Shown here: one piece after another, positions 33,858-43,176 of the stretch
How the letters are laid out: the number at the start of each line of letters is the position of its first letter
Position numbering within the stretch: the stretch's first letter is position 1
Source: an uncultured Eubacteriales bacterium
Lineage (GTDB): Bacteria > Bacillota > Clostridia > Christensenellales > CAG-314
Assembly: GCA_900546875.1 (NCBI GenBank)
Contig: URET01000002.1
Span: 26,421-90,420, forward strand
DNA: 64,000 nt
Reading direction: 5' to 3'
Notes under the pieces: model-generated
Told to the model about the DNA's origin: nothing
Database searches by the model: none
Seen by the model: only the letters and a program-made list of their open reading frames with translations
Program-made: the position numbers and the translations under genes

Positions 33858-35336
33858 ATGGAAGTCATTAAGAGCGACAGCCTGTGCAAAAAACTCAATA
33901 TGCAGGACGCGGTCACGACGCGCATAATAACAAAGCTTGAAGAGATAGAAGAGATCTATTATATCGGAGCCGAAGCATCTTCGGTGAGTGCGGAGTTTTC
34001 GGAAGGGGCTGCGATGGTATCGGGCAAGCTGAATTTCAAGCTTTTGGTGAAAGACAAAACCGAAGGCGTGGTATCCTTGAATTACAATGCCGATTTTTCG
34101 GAGAAGATGGAGTCCGAAGTATTTTCGCCCGACAGCGTGGTTTGTACGGAAGTTACCGTGACCGAAGCTACAGGCGAAATAATGAGCGGGAACGAGATAG
34201 AAGTTACCGCGGAGATCGACATAGTTTTTACTGTAAAGTGCGTCACGGAGACGGAAACGTCTTCACTGCCGGAAGGGGTCACGGTGAAAAGCAAAAAGAT
34301 AAGGATAGTGCAGATAGACTGCTGCAGGGAAGAGAATTTCGCCGTCACGCACGAGATGACCATGCCTGCCGGTGCAGTGAAAGTGCTTCAGGCGGAAAGC
34401 TGTGCTTATCTTGAAAGGATCGAGAGCGGAGAAAGCATCAGGCTCGAAGGGAGAGTGCAGCTCACAATAGTATATCTCAATTCGGAGAATCTGCCTGCCA
34501 CGCTTCTTGTGCCCGTGAATTTTGAACAGGAAACAGATGCCGGAAACGTTGCTCCGGAAGACAAGATATGCGGTTGCGTGAAATGTGTCGGGACCAAGGT
34601 CCATCTCGACATGGATGAAAGCGAAGCCTTGAATCTGACTGCGGACATAAATCTCAAAGCGATTCTCAATATATTCAGGGAAACCGAAAAGAACGTGATC
34701 GAAGATGCGTACAGTGTAACGCACGATATCGAAACAAAGACCGGAGAAATATCTTCCACTTTCTTCAGAGGAATGCAGACGGTAAAAGTGGGGTTCAAGG
34801 GCGAGGCGGCATGTACGAATTCCGTGTCGCGGACATTGGGCATAGCGGGAGCTAAATGCGTGATAGTGGGGAGCAAAGGCGGAGATGGCAACGTAAGGGC
34901 AGACGTTGCGGTTAAGGGCAGGATACTTTATCTCAACGGCGACGATATGTTGGATTCGGCTCCTTTCGAGATCCCGGTTAGCGCACTTTGCGCGTTGCCT
35001 TTTGCCGGAAAGGACGGAGAAACGGATTGTTCGGCATGCGTGACGGACATAGCGGTCAGAAGGAGCGGCGGAAGTGCCGATATAACGGGGAGTATAGCCG
35101 TAAGCATCTGCATGACGGAAAGAGAGACGGTGAAATTTTTATCCGAGATAATACAGGGGGAAGCTAAAGGGATAAGTGAATGTGCGATCGAAGCGGTGCT
35201 TGCGGAGCCGGGAGACACTTTGTGGAATATAGGCAAAACTCTCGGAATGACCGTGGAAGAACTGCTTGCATTGAATCCGGAACTTTCCGAGCCTATAACG
35301 AAACCCGAGAGGATAGTTATTTACAGACAGCTCTAA
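33858..35336 (+). CDS. SipL-like spore coat/morphogenesis protein (SPOCS domains + LysM)
   Basis: A 492-residue protein built of several DUF3794 (SPOCS) units and a C-terminal LysM domain (AEPGDTLWNIGKTLGMTVEELLALNPELS, residues about 448-476). This layout and length match SipL of Clostridioides difficile, which binds SpoIVA on the forespore surface and is needed for coat encasement. No signal peptide is seen, as expected for a mother-cell cytoplasmic protein. GAGGAGGAAGG precedes ATG. Confidence 0.85.
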   Translation: MEVIKSDSLCKKLNMQDAVTTRIITKLEEIEEIYYIGAEASSVSAEFSEGAAMVSGKLNFKLLVKDKTEGVVSLNYNADFSEKMESEVFSPDSVVCTEVTVTEATGEIMSGNEIEVTAEIDIVFTVKCVTETETSSLPEGVTVKSKKIRIVQIDCCREENFAVTHEMTMPAGAVKVLQAESCAYLERIESGESIRLEGRVQLTIVYLNSENLPATLLVPVNFEQETDAGNVAPEDKICGCVKCVGTKVHLDMDESEALNLTADINLKAILNIFRETEKNVIEDAYSVTHDIETKTGEISSTFFRGMQTVKVGFKGEAACTNSVSRTLGIAGAKCVIVGSKGGDGNVRADVAVKGRILYLNGDDMLDSAPFEIPVSALCALPFAGKDGETDCSACVTDIAVRRSGGSADITGSIAVSICMTERETVKFLSEIIQGEAKGISECAIEAVLAEPGDTLWNIGKTLGMTVEELLALNPELSEPITKPERIVIYRQL

Positions 35337-35553
35337 AAACGGCTGTGAAAGGAGCTTTTTCTGCCGGGATCCTGAAATGGGGCGTAATTGCAGCGGCAAA
35401 AGCAGATGAGAAGAAAAAGCGAAAGCAGTCTCCCCGGGCGCAGCAAAAGCCGACCGGCAGCATAAATGCGATAAATCCGGAGAACGCGGCAGTTCTGCAC
35501 GATATCGTAAAAACGAAAACAGACAGGGTTTACAAAAAATGGCCGTTAAATAT

Positions 35554-35580
35554 AAAACGCCGCAGAAGCGGCGTTTTTTT
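35554..35580. terminator. Bidirectional terminator between sipL-like and mgtC
   Basis: AAAACGCCGC (35554-35563) and GCGGCGTTTT (35568-35577) form a perfect stem with the loop AGAA and T/A runs on both sides; it serves the two convergent genes. Confidence 0.9.
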
Positions 35581-35588
35581 CGGATCGA

Positions 35589-36308
35589 TCACATACCTAT
35601 TTCTTCGATATAGGAAATATAATCCAAGGATCGCAGTGCCTGAATGATCTCGCTGTGTTTTTTATACTTTTTCAACTCCTGATTGCTTATGGTAAAAGAA
35701 ACCGTGTAAACGCTGAGGCCGGAATTGAGGTAAGCCGGATTTAACTCGATGTCGTCAATGCGCATGCCGAGTTTTCTGATAGTGGCGGTGAAGTAATAGA
35801 GGTCGGTTTTATTTTTGAGTTCCAGATGGACCTCGAAGTGATTGGATTTGTCTTTGAGGTACTTTTCTATAGCCGGGAAGAAAGAGAGACTGCAGAGCAA
35901 AGCGATATAGGCTATCAAAGAAACGGTGTATAGACCCATGCCCAGAGCGATGCCTATAATACCGCAAGCCCAAAGTCCGGCGGAGGTGGTAAGACCTTTG
36001 ATCTGTCCTTTGGAGCTGAACAGGATAGAGTAGCCTGAGATTATGGCAGTACCGATTATTACCGCGGCGGTTATCCATGAAGATGAGAGGCCTTTTTCCA
36101 AGAAGAAGATCTCCGCGATAGTTGCGGTGGTAGAGGCGAGAGAGACGATGATAAAAGTTCTTAGACCTGCTGAGTGGCGTTTGCTTGACCTTTCGCAGCC
36201 TATGACGGCGGAAAGTATCAAAGAAAGCGCTATACGCAGAATGATCGAAGTGGTGTTAAGTTCGGAAGACCAGCTTCCCAGAAGCTCGGCGATAAAATCA
36301 TTTGACAA
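35589..36308 (-). CDS. MgtC/SapB-family membrane protein
   Basis: A 239-residue protein with four or five helices and a cytoplasmic ACT-like tail, the MgtC architecture. The conserved N-terminal segment LRIALSLILSAVIGCERSSKRHSAGLRTFIIV (shown here only as landmarks: IGCERS and AGLRT) is diagnostic. MgtC proteins act in low-magnesium survival, and in some hosts they regulate ATP synthase or phosphate uptake. It starts five bases after the Kef-type antiporter gene and is translated with it. Confidence 0.85.
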   Translation of the reverse strand: MSNDFIAELLGSWSSELNTTSIILRIALSLILSAVIGCERSSKRHSAGLRTFIIVSLASTTATIAEIFFLEKGLSSSWITAAVIIGTAIISGYSILFSSKGQIKGLTTSAGLWACGIIGIALGMGLYTVSLIAYIALLCSLSFFPAIEKYLKDKSNHFEVHLELKNKTDLYYFTATIRKLGMRIDDIELNPAYLNSGLSVYTVSFTISNQELKKYKKHSEIIQALRSLDYISYIEEIGM

Positions 36309-36313
36309 AATAA

Positions 36314-37756
36314 TTACCTCCTTTTTCGTGCGTCCATACGAATACTGCTGATCGCGGCAATTTGTTCTTCGGCGGCGTCGGTAAAAGCTTTTTCTTCTTC
36401 GGAGATATCGTCGCGCGGTAATTCTCTTTGGATAGTCTGAATACGCTGGATAAGCAGGTCCACGGAGGATCTGCGGTTGCCGTTCTCGTCAGTTTCATCG
36501 GCGGGGACGATGTCTTCAAGTTTATTTGAATAAGATTTTGAAAGATAGAGGGCGAGTTTGGAGCAGCCGGGGCCTATGAGCTCATAGAGTACGCTTGAAG
36601 CCAGTATGATAGTTTCAAGTGCGACGCCCGTATCTCCGCCCAGAGTACGCGCGCCCATGGCTGCAAGACCTATTGCGACCCCTGCCTGAGGGATGAGTGC
36701 CATACCGAGATAATTGCGTATATTTTTAGGTTTTCGAGTGACAAGACAGCCTAAGAAGGCACCGCCGTACTTGCCTATGATCCTTACGAGGAAGTAAACA
36801 GCTCCCACGACGATAAGTGGAACACTTCCCACGGTCGAAACGCTGAAAAGAGCGTCCATACGAAAGGAAAGTCCGGAGTGGACAAAGAAGAGGAGCAGAA
36901 TAGGCGGAGTAAAATAATTAAGCTGTTTGAAAAGCTTTTCGTCGTGAGATACGTTGATATACACCATCCCCATTGACATACAGCCCAGAAGCGGGGATAC
37001 GTCGAGGAGAGCGCAGATCCCGCAAAAAGCGAAAAGGATAGACACCGAAATAATAAGTCTGTTGTCGGTGGAGCGTTTCTGAGGCATCAGAAATTTCAGG
37101 ATAAAACCGAAGAGGCCTCCTAAAACAAGAATCCCCAGGTTCATGAGTATAGGCAAGATCACATTCGAGCCCACGTCGGACTTGCCGGTACTCAATGCGA
37201 GTGCAACGGATATCGCCACGCTGTACTCGATAAGACCTATGACGTCGTCGAGCGCGACAGTCTGAAGGAGGGTATCCACGAAGTTGCCGCGGGCGTTGGT
37301 CTGACGAATGGTCATCATTGTGGAAGCGGGGGCGGTGGCGGAAGCAAGTGCGGAAAGGACCACGGCAAAAACCAGGTCGACTCCGAGAATAAAGTAAACC
37401 GCAATAAAAACGACGACAGAAGCAAGGCAGGCTTCAAAGACTGTAATGATTACAACTTTTGCACCGTTTTTTTTGAGGTTGGAGAAGGTGAAGAATTCAC
37501 CGGTACTGAATGCAATAAAGGCAAGGGCGATGTCTGAAAGAAAGTCCATGCCTTCTGACACCTGCTGAGGGATGAGGTCCAGCACAAAAGGACCGATAAG
37601 GATCCCGGTGAGGATATAGGCAGTCACATTCGGCAAGCGCAGTTTCTTGGTTATTCTTGTAAGAGCGAAGCCGAGAAAGAGCATGATGGAAATTGAAATT
37701 ATTATGGCAGCGACGGAATTATTTTCCATTGTTTCCCGTATAACGTTGTTAAGCAT
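36314..37756 (-). CDS. Kef/CPA2-type cation:proton antiporter
   Basis: A 480-residue protein with about twelve helices matching the Na+/H+ exchanger domain of the CPA2 family (NVTAYILTGILIGPFVLDLIP early; VVLSALASATAPASTMM and TVALDDVIGLIEY in the core). It lacks the C-terminal TrkA-N (RCK) domain and instead ends in an acidic-basic helical tail of about 90 residues. ATG 37756 has GGAGG seven bases upstream. It forms an operon with mgtC, suggesting a joint role in ion homeostasis. Confidence 0.85.
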   Translation of the reverse strand: MLNNVIRETMENNSVAAIIISISIMLFLGFALTRITKKLRLPNVTAYILTGILIGPFVLDLIPQQVSEGMDFLSDIALAFIAFSTGEFFTFSNLKKNGAKVVIITVFEACLASVVVFIAVYFILGVDLVFAVVLSALASATAPASTMMTIRQTNARGNFVDTLLQTVALDDVIGLIEYSVAISVALALSTGKSDVGSNVILPILMNLGILVLGGLFGFILKFLMPQKRSTDNRLIISVSILFAFCGICALLDVSPLLGCMSMGMVYINVSHDEKLFKQLNYFTPPILLLFFVHSGLSFRMDALFSVSTVGSVPLIVVGAVYFLVRIIGKYGGAFLGCLVTRKPKNIRNYLGMALIPQAGVAIGLAAMGARTLGGDTGVALETIILASSVLYELIGPGCSKLALYLSKSYSNKLEDIVPADETDENGNRRSSVDLLIQRIQTIQRELPRDDISEEEKAFTDAAEEQIAAISSIRMDARKRR

Positions 37757-38077
37757 AATGCCGCCTCCGGTTTCATTTTTTAGAGTCTGTCGGATATAGA
37801 TAAACATCCGTTGTTTTATAAAGGCCGGAAATTGAATGTATCGGCTGTTTCATAAAAATTATCGGAGCAACTCCGCAAATATTATGAAGCAAAAAGCCGC
37901 GGGACCCGGATAGTCAAGAAAACATACGAGCTGCCGCTGCGCATTATCCGTGCGCTGCTGCAACTCGCGGGTCATCTTTTGTGATTAAAGGCTTGAGCAA
38001 CAAGCCCGATCGCATTATTCCCTTACCGGGAAAAACAAAAACGCGTCGAAAGCTAAGTCATAAGAGGCTTGAGTGCT
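37757..38077. other. Intergenic stretch with a long imperfect hairpin
   Basis: About 320 bases without a gene. CGAGCTGCCGCTGCGCA (37927-37943) pairs with TGCGCTGCTGCAACTCG (37951-37967) with three mismatches around TTATCCG. Smaller hairpins lie nearby: CGGAG-CAA-CTCCG at 37863-37875 and GGCTTGAGCAACAAGCC around 37990. No T-run follows, so it is not a typical terminator. Confidence 0.6.
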
Positions 38078-41000
38078 TTATTGTCCGACTACTTCAAGTG
38101 AAAGGCTGATCTCTTCGCCGTTGATATCTTTTAAGGAGGAGCCGCTGCCGGCAGTTATCGAGTCTGCGAGGGTATCCTGCATGATTTCCGACTTGTATTT
38201 CTCAATGACTTCTGCAAGCTTTTCTCCGCAGGAGTAAGTTACGACGATATGATCGGTGACATTGAAGCCGCTTTCTTTGCGCATGGTCTGTATTTTGCTG
38301 ACAAGTTCTCTCATAAGGCCTTCCTGTATAAGTTCTTGTGAAAGCTCTGTGTTAAGGATCACGGTAATGCCTTTTTCGGAAACTGTCTGATAGCCTTCCT
38401 TGTTTTTGTCGCTTATAAGCAGGTCCTCTTCTTTGAAAGCGACGAGGGTGTTGTCGATGGAAACGGTGACGGTTTCGCCTTTTCGCACGGCGTTCACGAG
38501 GGCTGAGCTGTCGCACTGAGCGAGGTGTTCTCTGATTTTGCCGATGAGAGGACCGTACTTGGGTCCGAGAGTACGCAGTTGAGGCTTGATCTCGTAGGAG
38601 GCGAAACCGGAAGAATCCGAAATGAAGGCTATTTTTTTCACGTTGAGTTCTTCTTTGAGAATGTCGAGATATTCTTCGGGGAGAGAGTCGAATTTATCTG
38701 CGCGGATAAACAATTCGGACAAAGGCTGTCTGTTTTTTATGGCGCATGCGTTTCTTGCGGTCCTGCCGAGAGAAACGATATTTATTACCCGATCCATGTT
38801 TTCCCCGAGCTGAGTGTCTATAAAGGCTTTGTCGCAAACGGGGAAGGAGGTGAGATGAACGGAAACGGGAACGTTTTTATAGAAGGGCAGAACTAGGTTT
38901 CCGTAAATCTGTTCCGTAATGAAAGGGACAAAAGGAGCGGCCAGTTTAGCCAAAGTGGTTAGGGCTGTATAGAGGGTGGTATAAGCGGCTATCTTATCCT
39001 CCGACATATCGCTGCCCCAGAATCTTTCACGGCAACGGCGCACATACCAGTTTGAAAGGTTGTCCGTAAATTTTTCGATAGCGCGGGAAGTGTCGGTGAT
39101 ATTATACTTGTCGAGGCCCTTGTCCACGAAATCGATAAGCGTATTGAGTTCGGAAAGTATCCACCTGTCCATTACGGAAAGCTTTACGTTTGCAATGTCG
39201 TAAAAGGAAGGATTATACTTGTCAATTTCGGCATAGAGAACGAAGAACGCATAGGTATTCCAAAGCGTACCGAGGAACTTGCGCTGCACTTCAGAAACTA
39301 TCTCGGGAGCAAAACGACTTGGAAGCCACGGTGCACTTGAGGTGTAGAAGTACCATCTCACGGCGTCTGCCCCCTGTTTGTCGAGCACGCTCCAAGGGTC
39401 GACGACGTTGCCTTTGTGTTTGCTCATTTTGATGCCGTCCTTATCGTTGACGTGGCCGAGCACGATACAGCTTTTAAAGGGGGCTTTTTCAAAGAGCACG
39501 GAAGATATGGCAAGCAGCACGTAAAACCAGCCGCGGGTCTGATCGATAGCCTCGCTGATGAAATCGGCGGGGAAGTTTTTTTCGAAGAGATCGCGGTTTT
39601 CAAAGGGATAATGGAACTGAGCAAACGGCATGGAGCCGCTGTCATACCAGCAGTCTATGACTTCCGGAACGCGGCGCATGACGCCACCGCATTCGCACGG
39701 GAAGGTCACCTTATCGATATAAGGGCGGTGAAGTTCGATGTCTTCGTCGCAGCCGGAAAGCTCATGAAGTTCTTTTCTGCTTCCGATGACGTGTTTTTTT
39801 CCGCATTTTTCACAGACCCATACGGGAAGAGGTGTTCCCCAGTATCTTTCTCTCGAAACGCCCCAGTCGATGAGGTTTTCGAGGAAATTCCCCATTCTTC
39901 CTTTCCTGATGGTCTCGGGCATCCAGTTGACGGAATCGTTTGATCTGATGATGAGGTCTTTGAAGGCGGTGGTTTTGATGAACCAACTTTTGCGCGCGTA
40001 ATAAAGCAAGGGCGTATCGCATCTCCAGCAGAAAGGATAGCTGTGTTCGTAAAGCTGTTCTTTGAAGAGGAGATTGCGTTCTTTAAGGTCTTTCAGGATG
40101 AATTTATCGGCGTCTTTACAGAAAAGGCCGGAAAGATAGCCGGTGTCCTGAGGGAAACGGCCATGTTCGTCAACCATCTGCAAAAGAGGCAGGGAATACT
40201 TCCTTCCGACTTTGGCGTCATCTTCGCCGAAGGCGGGCGCAATATGGACGATACCGGTGCCGTCCGTAAGCGTTACGTATCCGTCGCATGTGATATAGAA
40301 AGCTTTATCCTTTCCGGTATAGAAATCAAACAAAGGCTCATAGCTGACAAATTCGTATTCTTTTCCTTTCTTTACATCTATTTTTTCATAGGTACCTTCT
40401 TCGAAAACGGCAGATATAAGTGCGTCGGCGAGAATATAGTATTCTTCTCCCGATTTTATACGGGCGTAATTCTCGTCGGCGTTCATACACAGCGCGACGT
40501 TTGAAGGAAGCGTCCATGGTGTGGTTGTCCAGGCCAGGAAGTAAGTGTTTCGCTGAGACTTCAACGCAAATTTGACGTACGCAGATTTTTCTTTAACGTC
40601 CTTGTATCCCTGTGCCACCTCATGCGATGAAAGCGCAGTCCCGCACCTCGGGCAGTAGGGCACTATTTTGAATCCTCTGTAGAGGAGTCCTTTTTTATCT
40701 ATTTCTTTGAGTGACCACCACACCGATTCAATATAATTATTGTCGTAAGTGATATAGGGGTGATCCATGTCCACCCAGTAGCCCACTCTGTCAGACATCC
40801 TTTCCCATTCGCCTTTATATTTCCATACCGATTCCTTGCATTTTTTAATGAAAGGTTCTATGCCGTAAGCTTCGATTTCCTGTTTGCCGTCAATCCCGAG
40901 GGACTTTTCGACTTCAAGCTCAACGGGAAGCCCATGCGTATCCCAACCGGCCTTGCGCAAAACCGAATATCCTTTCATTATTTTATAGCGCGGGATGATG

Positions 41001-41197
41001 TCTTTCATTACGCGGGTAAGGATATGCCCTATATGAGGCTTTCCGTTAGCGGTGGGTGGACCGTCGTAGAAAGAAAACACGGGTTTTCCTTCGGTGTTTT
41101 CGTTGGTTTTTTCAAAAACGCCGTTGTTTTTCCAAAATTCGAGAGTTTCCTTTTCACGCTCCACAAAATTCATGCCGGGATCAACTTTTTTATACAT
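38078..41197 (-). CDS. ileS: Isoleucyl-tRNA synthetase, IleS2 (eukaryote-like) type
   Basis: A 1039-residue class I synthetase charging tRNA-Ile. The HIGH motif is in PPTANGKPHIGHILTRV (near residue 50) and KMSKS is in GIKMSKHKGNVVDP. The editing domain lies between. The long helical C-terminus without a terminal zinc ribbon, and CWRCDTPLLYYARKSWFI, mark the second bacterial type, which in other species is linked to natural mupirocin tolerance. An AGGAGGAG site precedes ATG 41197. It is preceded by a T-box-like leader and attenuator. Confidence 0.95.
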   Translation of the reverse strand: MYKKVDPGMNFVEREKETLEFWKNNGVFEKTNENTEGKPVFSFYDGPPTANGKPHIGHILTRVMKDIIPRYKIMKGYSVLRKAGWDTHGLPVELEVEKSLGIDGKQEIEAYGIEPFIKKCKESVWKYKGEWERMSDRVGYWVDMDHPYITYDNNYIESVWWSLKEIDKKGLLYRGFKIVPYCPRCGTALSSHEVAQGYKDVKEKSAYVKFALKSQRNTYFLAWTTTPWTLPSNVALCMNADENYARIKSGEEYYILADALISAVFEEGTYEKIDVKKGKEYEFVSYEPLFDFYTGKDKAFYITCDGYVTLTDGTGIVHIAPAFGEDDAKVGRKYSLPLLQMVDEHGRFPQDTGYLSGLFCKDADKFILKDLKERNLLFKEQLYEHSYPFCWRCDTPLLYYARKSWFIKTTAFKDLIIRSNDSVNWMPETIRKGRMGNFLENLIDWGVSRERYWGTPLPVWVCEKCGKKHVIGSRKELHELSGCDEDIELHRPYIDKVTFPCECGGVMRRVPEVIDCWYDSGSMPFAQFHYPFENRDLFEKNFPADFISEAIDQTRGWFYVLLAISSVLFEKAPFKSCIVLGHVNDKDGIKMSKHKGNVVDPWSVLDKQGADAVRWYFYTSSAPWLPSRFAPEIVSEVQRKFLGTLWNTYAFFVLYAEIDKYNPSFYDIANVKLSVMDRWILSELNTLIDFVDKGLDKYNITDTSRAIEKFTDNLSNWYVRRCRERFWGSDMSEDKIAAYTTLYTALTTLAKLAAPFVPFITEQIYGNLVLPFYKNVPVSVHLTSFPVCDKAFIDTQLGENMDRVINIVSLGRTARNACAIKNRQPLSELFIRADKFDSLPEEYLDILKEELNVKKIAFISDSSGFASYEIKPQLRTLGPKYGPLIGKIREHLAQCDSSALVNAVRKGETVTVSIDNTLVAFKEEDLLISDKNKEGYQTVSEKGITVILNTELSQELIQEGLMRELVSKIQTMRKESGFNVTDHIVVTYSCGEKLAEVIEKYKSEIMQDTLADSITAGSGSSLKDINGEEISLSLEVVGQ

Positions 41198-41226
41198 AAC
41201 TCCTCCTGAAACTGTTCAAACAAAAA

Positions 41227-41254
41227 AGACTTTCCGTTTGAATTCGGAAAGTCT
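41227..41254 (-). terminator. Attenuator hairpin in the ileS leader
   Basis: AGACTTTCCG and CGGAAAGTCT (41227-41236 and 41245-41254) form a perfect stem with T6 on the minus strand, 30 bases before the ileS start. A competing GGAAA/TTTCC hairpin just upstream could open it. Confidence 0.85.
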
Positions 41255-41511
41255 GTTTTTCCCTATCAAACGAACACGAAAGCTTTGCTTTGATGCTCTG
41301 CCGCATAACGCCCGGCCTGCGTCCGCGCCTACTCGGCGAATTTTGCCTTTGGGACGGCTGCTAACGAAGTGATAAGGATTTGGTTTCTTTGACTGCTTTC
41401 ACCGGCCGCAGTCTCTCTGAAAAGAAGGATCCGGACCCCCGTGTCTTCGCTCATGCGCATTTATGTCTTATATTCATAAAACTTTGACTGAGTCATTGCT
41501 TTCTATGAATT
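41255..41511 (-). promoter_or_regulatory. T-box-like riboswitch leader of ileS (AUC specifier)
   Basis: Read on the minus strand, stem I has the AGAGAG bulge (41413-41418) and the distal GGTGAAAG segment. CGAAG (41445-41449) pairs with CTTCG (41365-41369), and GGAT (41429-41432) with ATCC (41376-41379), which frames a specifier loop. Its ATC at 41371-41373 is followed by a purine, as in known T-boxes, and codes for Ile. A later GAGTAGGC (41327-41334) with CGTTA is also conserved in clostridial leaders. The 14-base T-box motif with TGGN is not seen. Confidence 0.75.
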
Positions 41512-41517
41512 ACGTAT

Positions 41518-41546
41518 ATATTAACAAACTCGATAATATTTGTCAA
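41518..41546 (-). promoter_or_regulatory. Promoter of the ileS leader
   Basis: On the minus strand TTGACA (41541-41546) and TAATAT (41518-41523) are 17 bp apart; the transcript would begin just before stem I of the T-box-like leader. Confidence 0.8.
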
Positions 41547-41764
41547 GTGTTTTTTTATAAGCGTTATGATTTTTCAAACGCAATGTACCGATAGTGAAGT
41601 ATTTTTCGTCAAAGTGAAGGCACTATCGTGAATAAACGGGAAGATTGCGAAAAAGCAGGCAGAGGACGCGATATACAAGTCAGAAGTCGAAAAACGATAT
41701 CGGTGTTGAAAAAGAAAAACAATCGCATACACGGTTAGAAGAGGCATGGACGCATACAAAATAA
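41547..41764. other. Intergenic stretch between ileS leader and rsmF-like gene
   Basis: About 220 bases without a gene. CGATAGTG and CACTATCG (about 41589 and 41622) form a distant inverted repeat. Nothing else stands out. Confidence 0.45.
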
Positions 41765-41793
41765 TTGATAAAAAGAAAAAAATGTGTTATAAT
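41765..41793 (+). promoter_or_regulatory. Promoter of the rsmF-like operon
   Basis: TTGATA (41765-41770) and TATAAT (41788-41793) with a 17-bp spacer. Confidence 0.75.
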
Positions 41794-41840
41794 ATTTTTT
41801 CTGATGGAAAATGAAAAGTGAGAAGCGGAGATCGCCTAAA

Positions 41841-43172
41841 ATGAATAAGGAATTTCTCGGCAGAATGAAAAAAATACTCGGAGAAGAATACGAAGCGTAC
41901 GAAAACAGTTTTTCTTTTCCTGCGAAACGCGGTATCAGCGTTAATCTTCTGAAAACGGATCCGGCGAGGCTGGCGGAGGTCATAGGGGAAGGACTTACGC
42001 CGTTGCCTTACGGTTCCGGATACATTTATGAAAAGGACAAGAGATTCGGAAAGACGCCTTATTACAATGCGGGGGCATTTTATATGCAGGATCCTTCGGC
42101 GATGCTGCCTGTGGCGGCGTATCCGCCGGAGGGAGGGCGGGTGCTTGATCTATGTGCCGCGCCGGGCGGAAAGAGTTTGCAGGCGGCGAGTTTAATGAAG
42201 GGGAGAGGACTTCTTGTCTGCAACGAAATCAATCTTTCGAGAGCCAAGATACTCATGGGAAACCTGGAAAGGGCGGGAGTGAAAAATGCTGTAGTCACAT
42301 GTTGTGCTCCCGAGCGGCTTGCCGATATGTTGCCCGGGTATTTTGACATGATATATGTTGATGCTCCCTGTTCCGGGGAGGGCATGTTCAGGAAAAACCC
42401 CGAGGCGGAGAAGGAGTGGGATCCGTCTCTTCCGAAGTTTTGTGCGGAGCGGCAGCGCAGGATAGTGCGCGAGGCGGATGTCATGCTTAAGGAAGGGGGC
42501 GTGATGGTGTATTCCACGTGCACGTTTTCGCCCGAGGAGAACGAAGAGATCGCCGAATATATAATCGAGACGGGATATGACCCTGTATCCCCCCGCGAAG
42601 AGACGGTGGCTGTTACCCTTCCGGGACTTCACGGTATGCGATACGCACGCAGATCCTATCCTTTCTGCCGGTACGGAGAAGGGCAGTTTTTTGCGGGTTT
42701 TGTCAAGAGGGGTTTTTCGGACGGAAAGGTCGTAAAGGAGGATGCGTTCGGAGGCTTCAGGGAAGTATCCGCGGGGGAGCGCGGATTATTTGAAGAGTGT
42801 TTCGGCGTAAGACTCGGGAAGGTAGGTAAAAGAGGAGAGGATTATTTTTTACTGCCCGAATGCGAGCTGCCCGAGGTGCTTGAAAGGTCGTTAGTAACGG
42901 GGGTAAGAATAGGCAAGAGCGTAAAGGGCAGAGCAGAACCGCATCATGCGGCGTTTTCCGCCTTGGGAACCGAGATGCCTTTGAAACTGGAGCTTCCGGC
43001 GGCGGATGAACTGGCGGTAAAGTATCTTGAGGGGCAGGAACTGGAGCTTTCTTTGCCGGAAGGCTTCGGTGCAGTGGTTATAGAGGGGTGCGCACTGGGC
43101 GGATTCAAGTCGGTGGGCGGAAGATTGAAGAACAGATATCCGAAAGGGCTGAGAAATCCACAGACGAGGTAA
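41841..43172 (+). CDS. RsmB/RsmF-type rRNA (cytosine-C5)-methyltransferase
   Basis: A 443-residue NOL1/NOP2/Sun-family enzyme. The SAM site reads LDLCAAPGGKSLQAA (residue about 103). The catalytic cysteines are in DAPCSGEGMFRK (motif IV) and STCTFSPEENE (motif VI). The C-terminal third resembles the RsmF PUA-like extension. ATG 41841 matches homologue starts (EEFLxRMKKxLGEEYEA type); ATG 41811 is in frame without a good ribosome site. It heads a compact series with the next three genes. Confidence 0.9.
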   Translation: MNKEFLGRMKKILGEEYEAYENSFSFPAKRGISVNLLKTDPARLAEVIGEGLTPLPYGSGYIYEKDKRFGKTPYYNAGAFYMQDPSAMLPVAAYPPEGGRVLDLCAAPGGKSLQAASLMKGRGLLVCNEINLSRAKILMGNLERAGVKNAVVTCCAPERLADMLPGYFDMIYVDAPCSGEGMFRKNPEAEKEWDPSLPKFCAERQRRIVREADVMLKEGGVMVYSTCTFSPEENEEIAEYIIETGYDPVSPREETVAVTLPGLHGMRYARRSYPFCRYGEGQFFAGFVKRGFSDGKVVKEDAFGGFREVSAGERGLFEECFGVRLGKVGKRGEDYFLLPECELPEVLERSLVTGVRIGKSVKGRAEPHHAAFSALGTEMPLKLELPAADELAVKYLEGQELELSLPEGFGAVVIEGCALGGFKSVGGRLKNRYPKGLRNPQTR

Positions 43173-43176
43173 AAAG

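Noticed and set aside
35337..35550. Possible small gene after the sipL-like gene (Lys-rich frame)
   Set aside because: The frame has no start codon after the sipL-like stop; most of it overlaps the gene in another phase.
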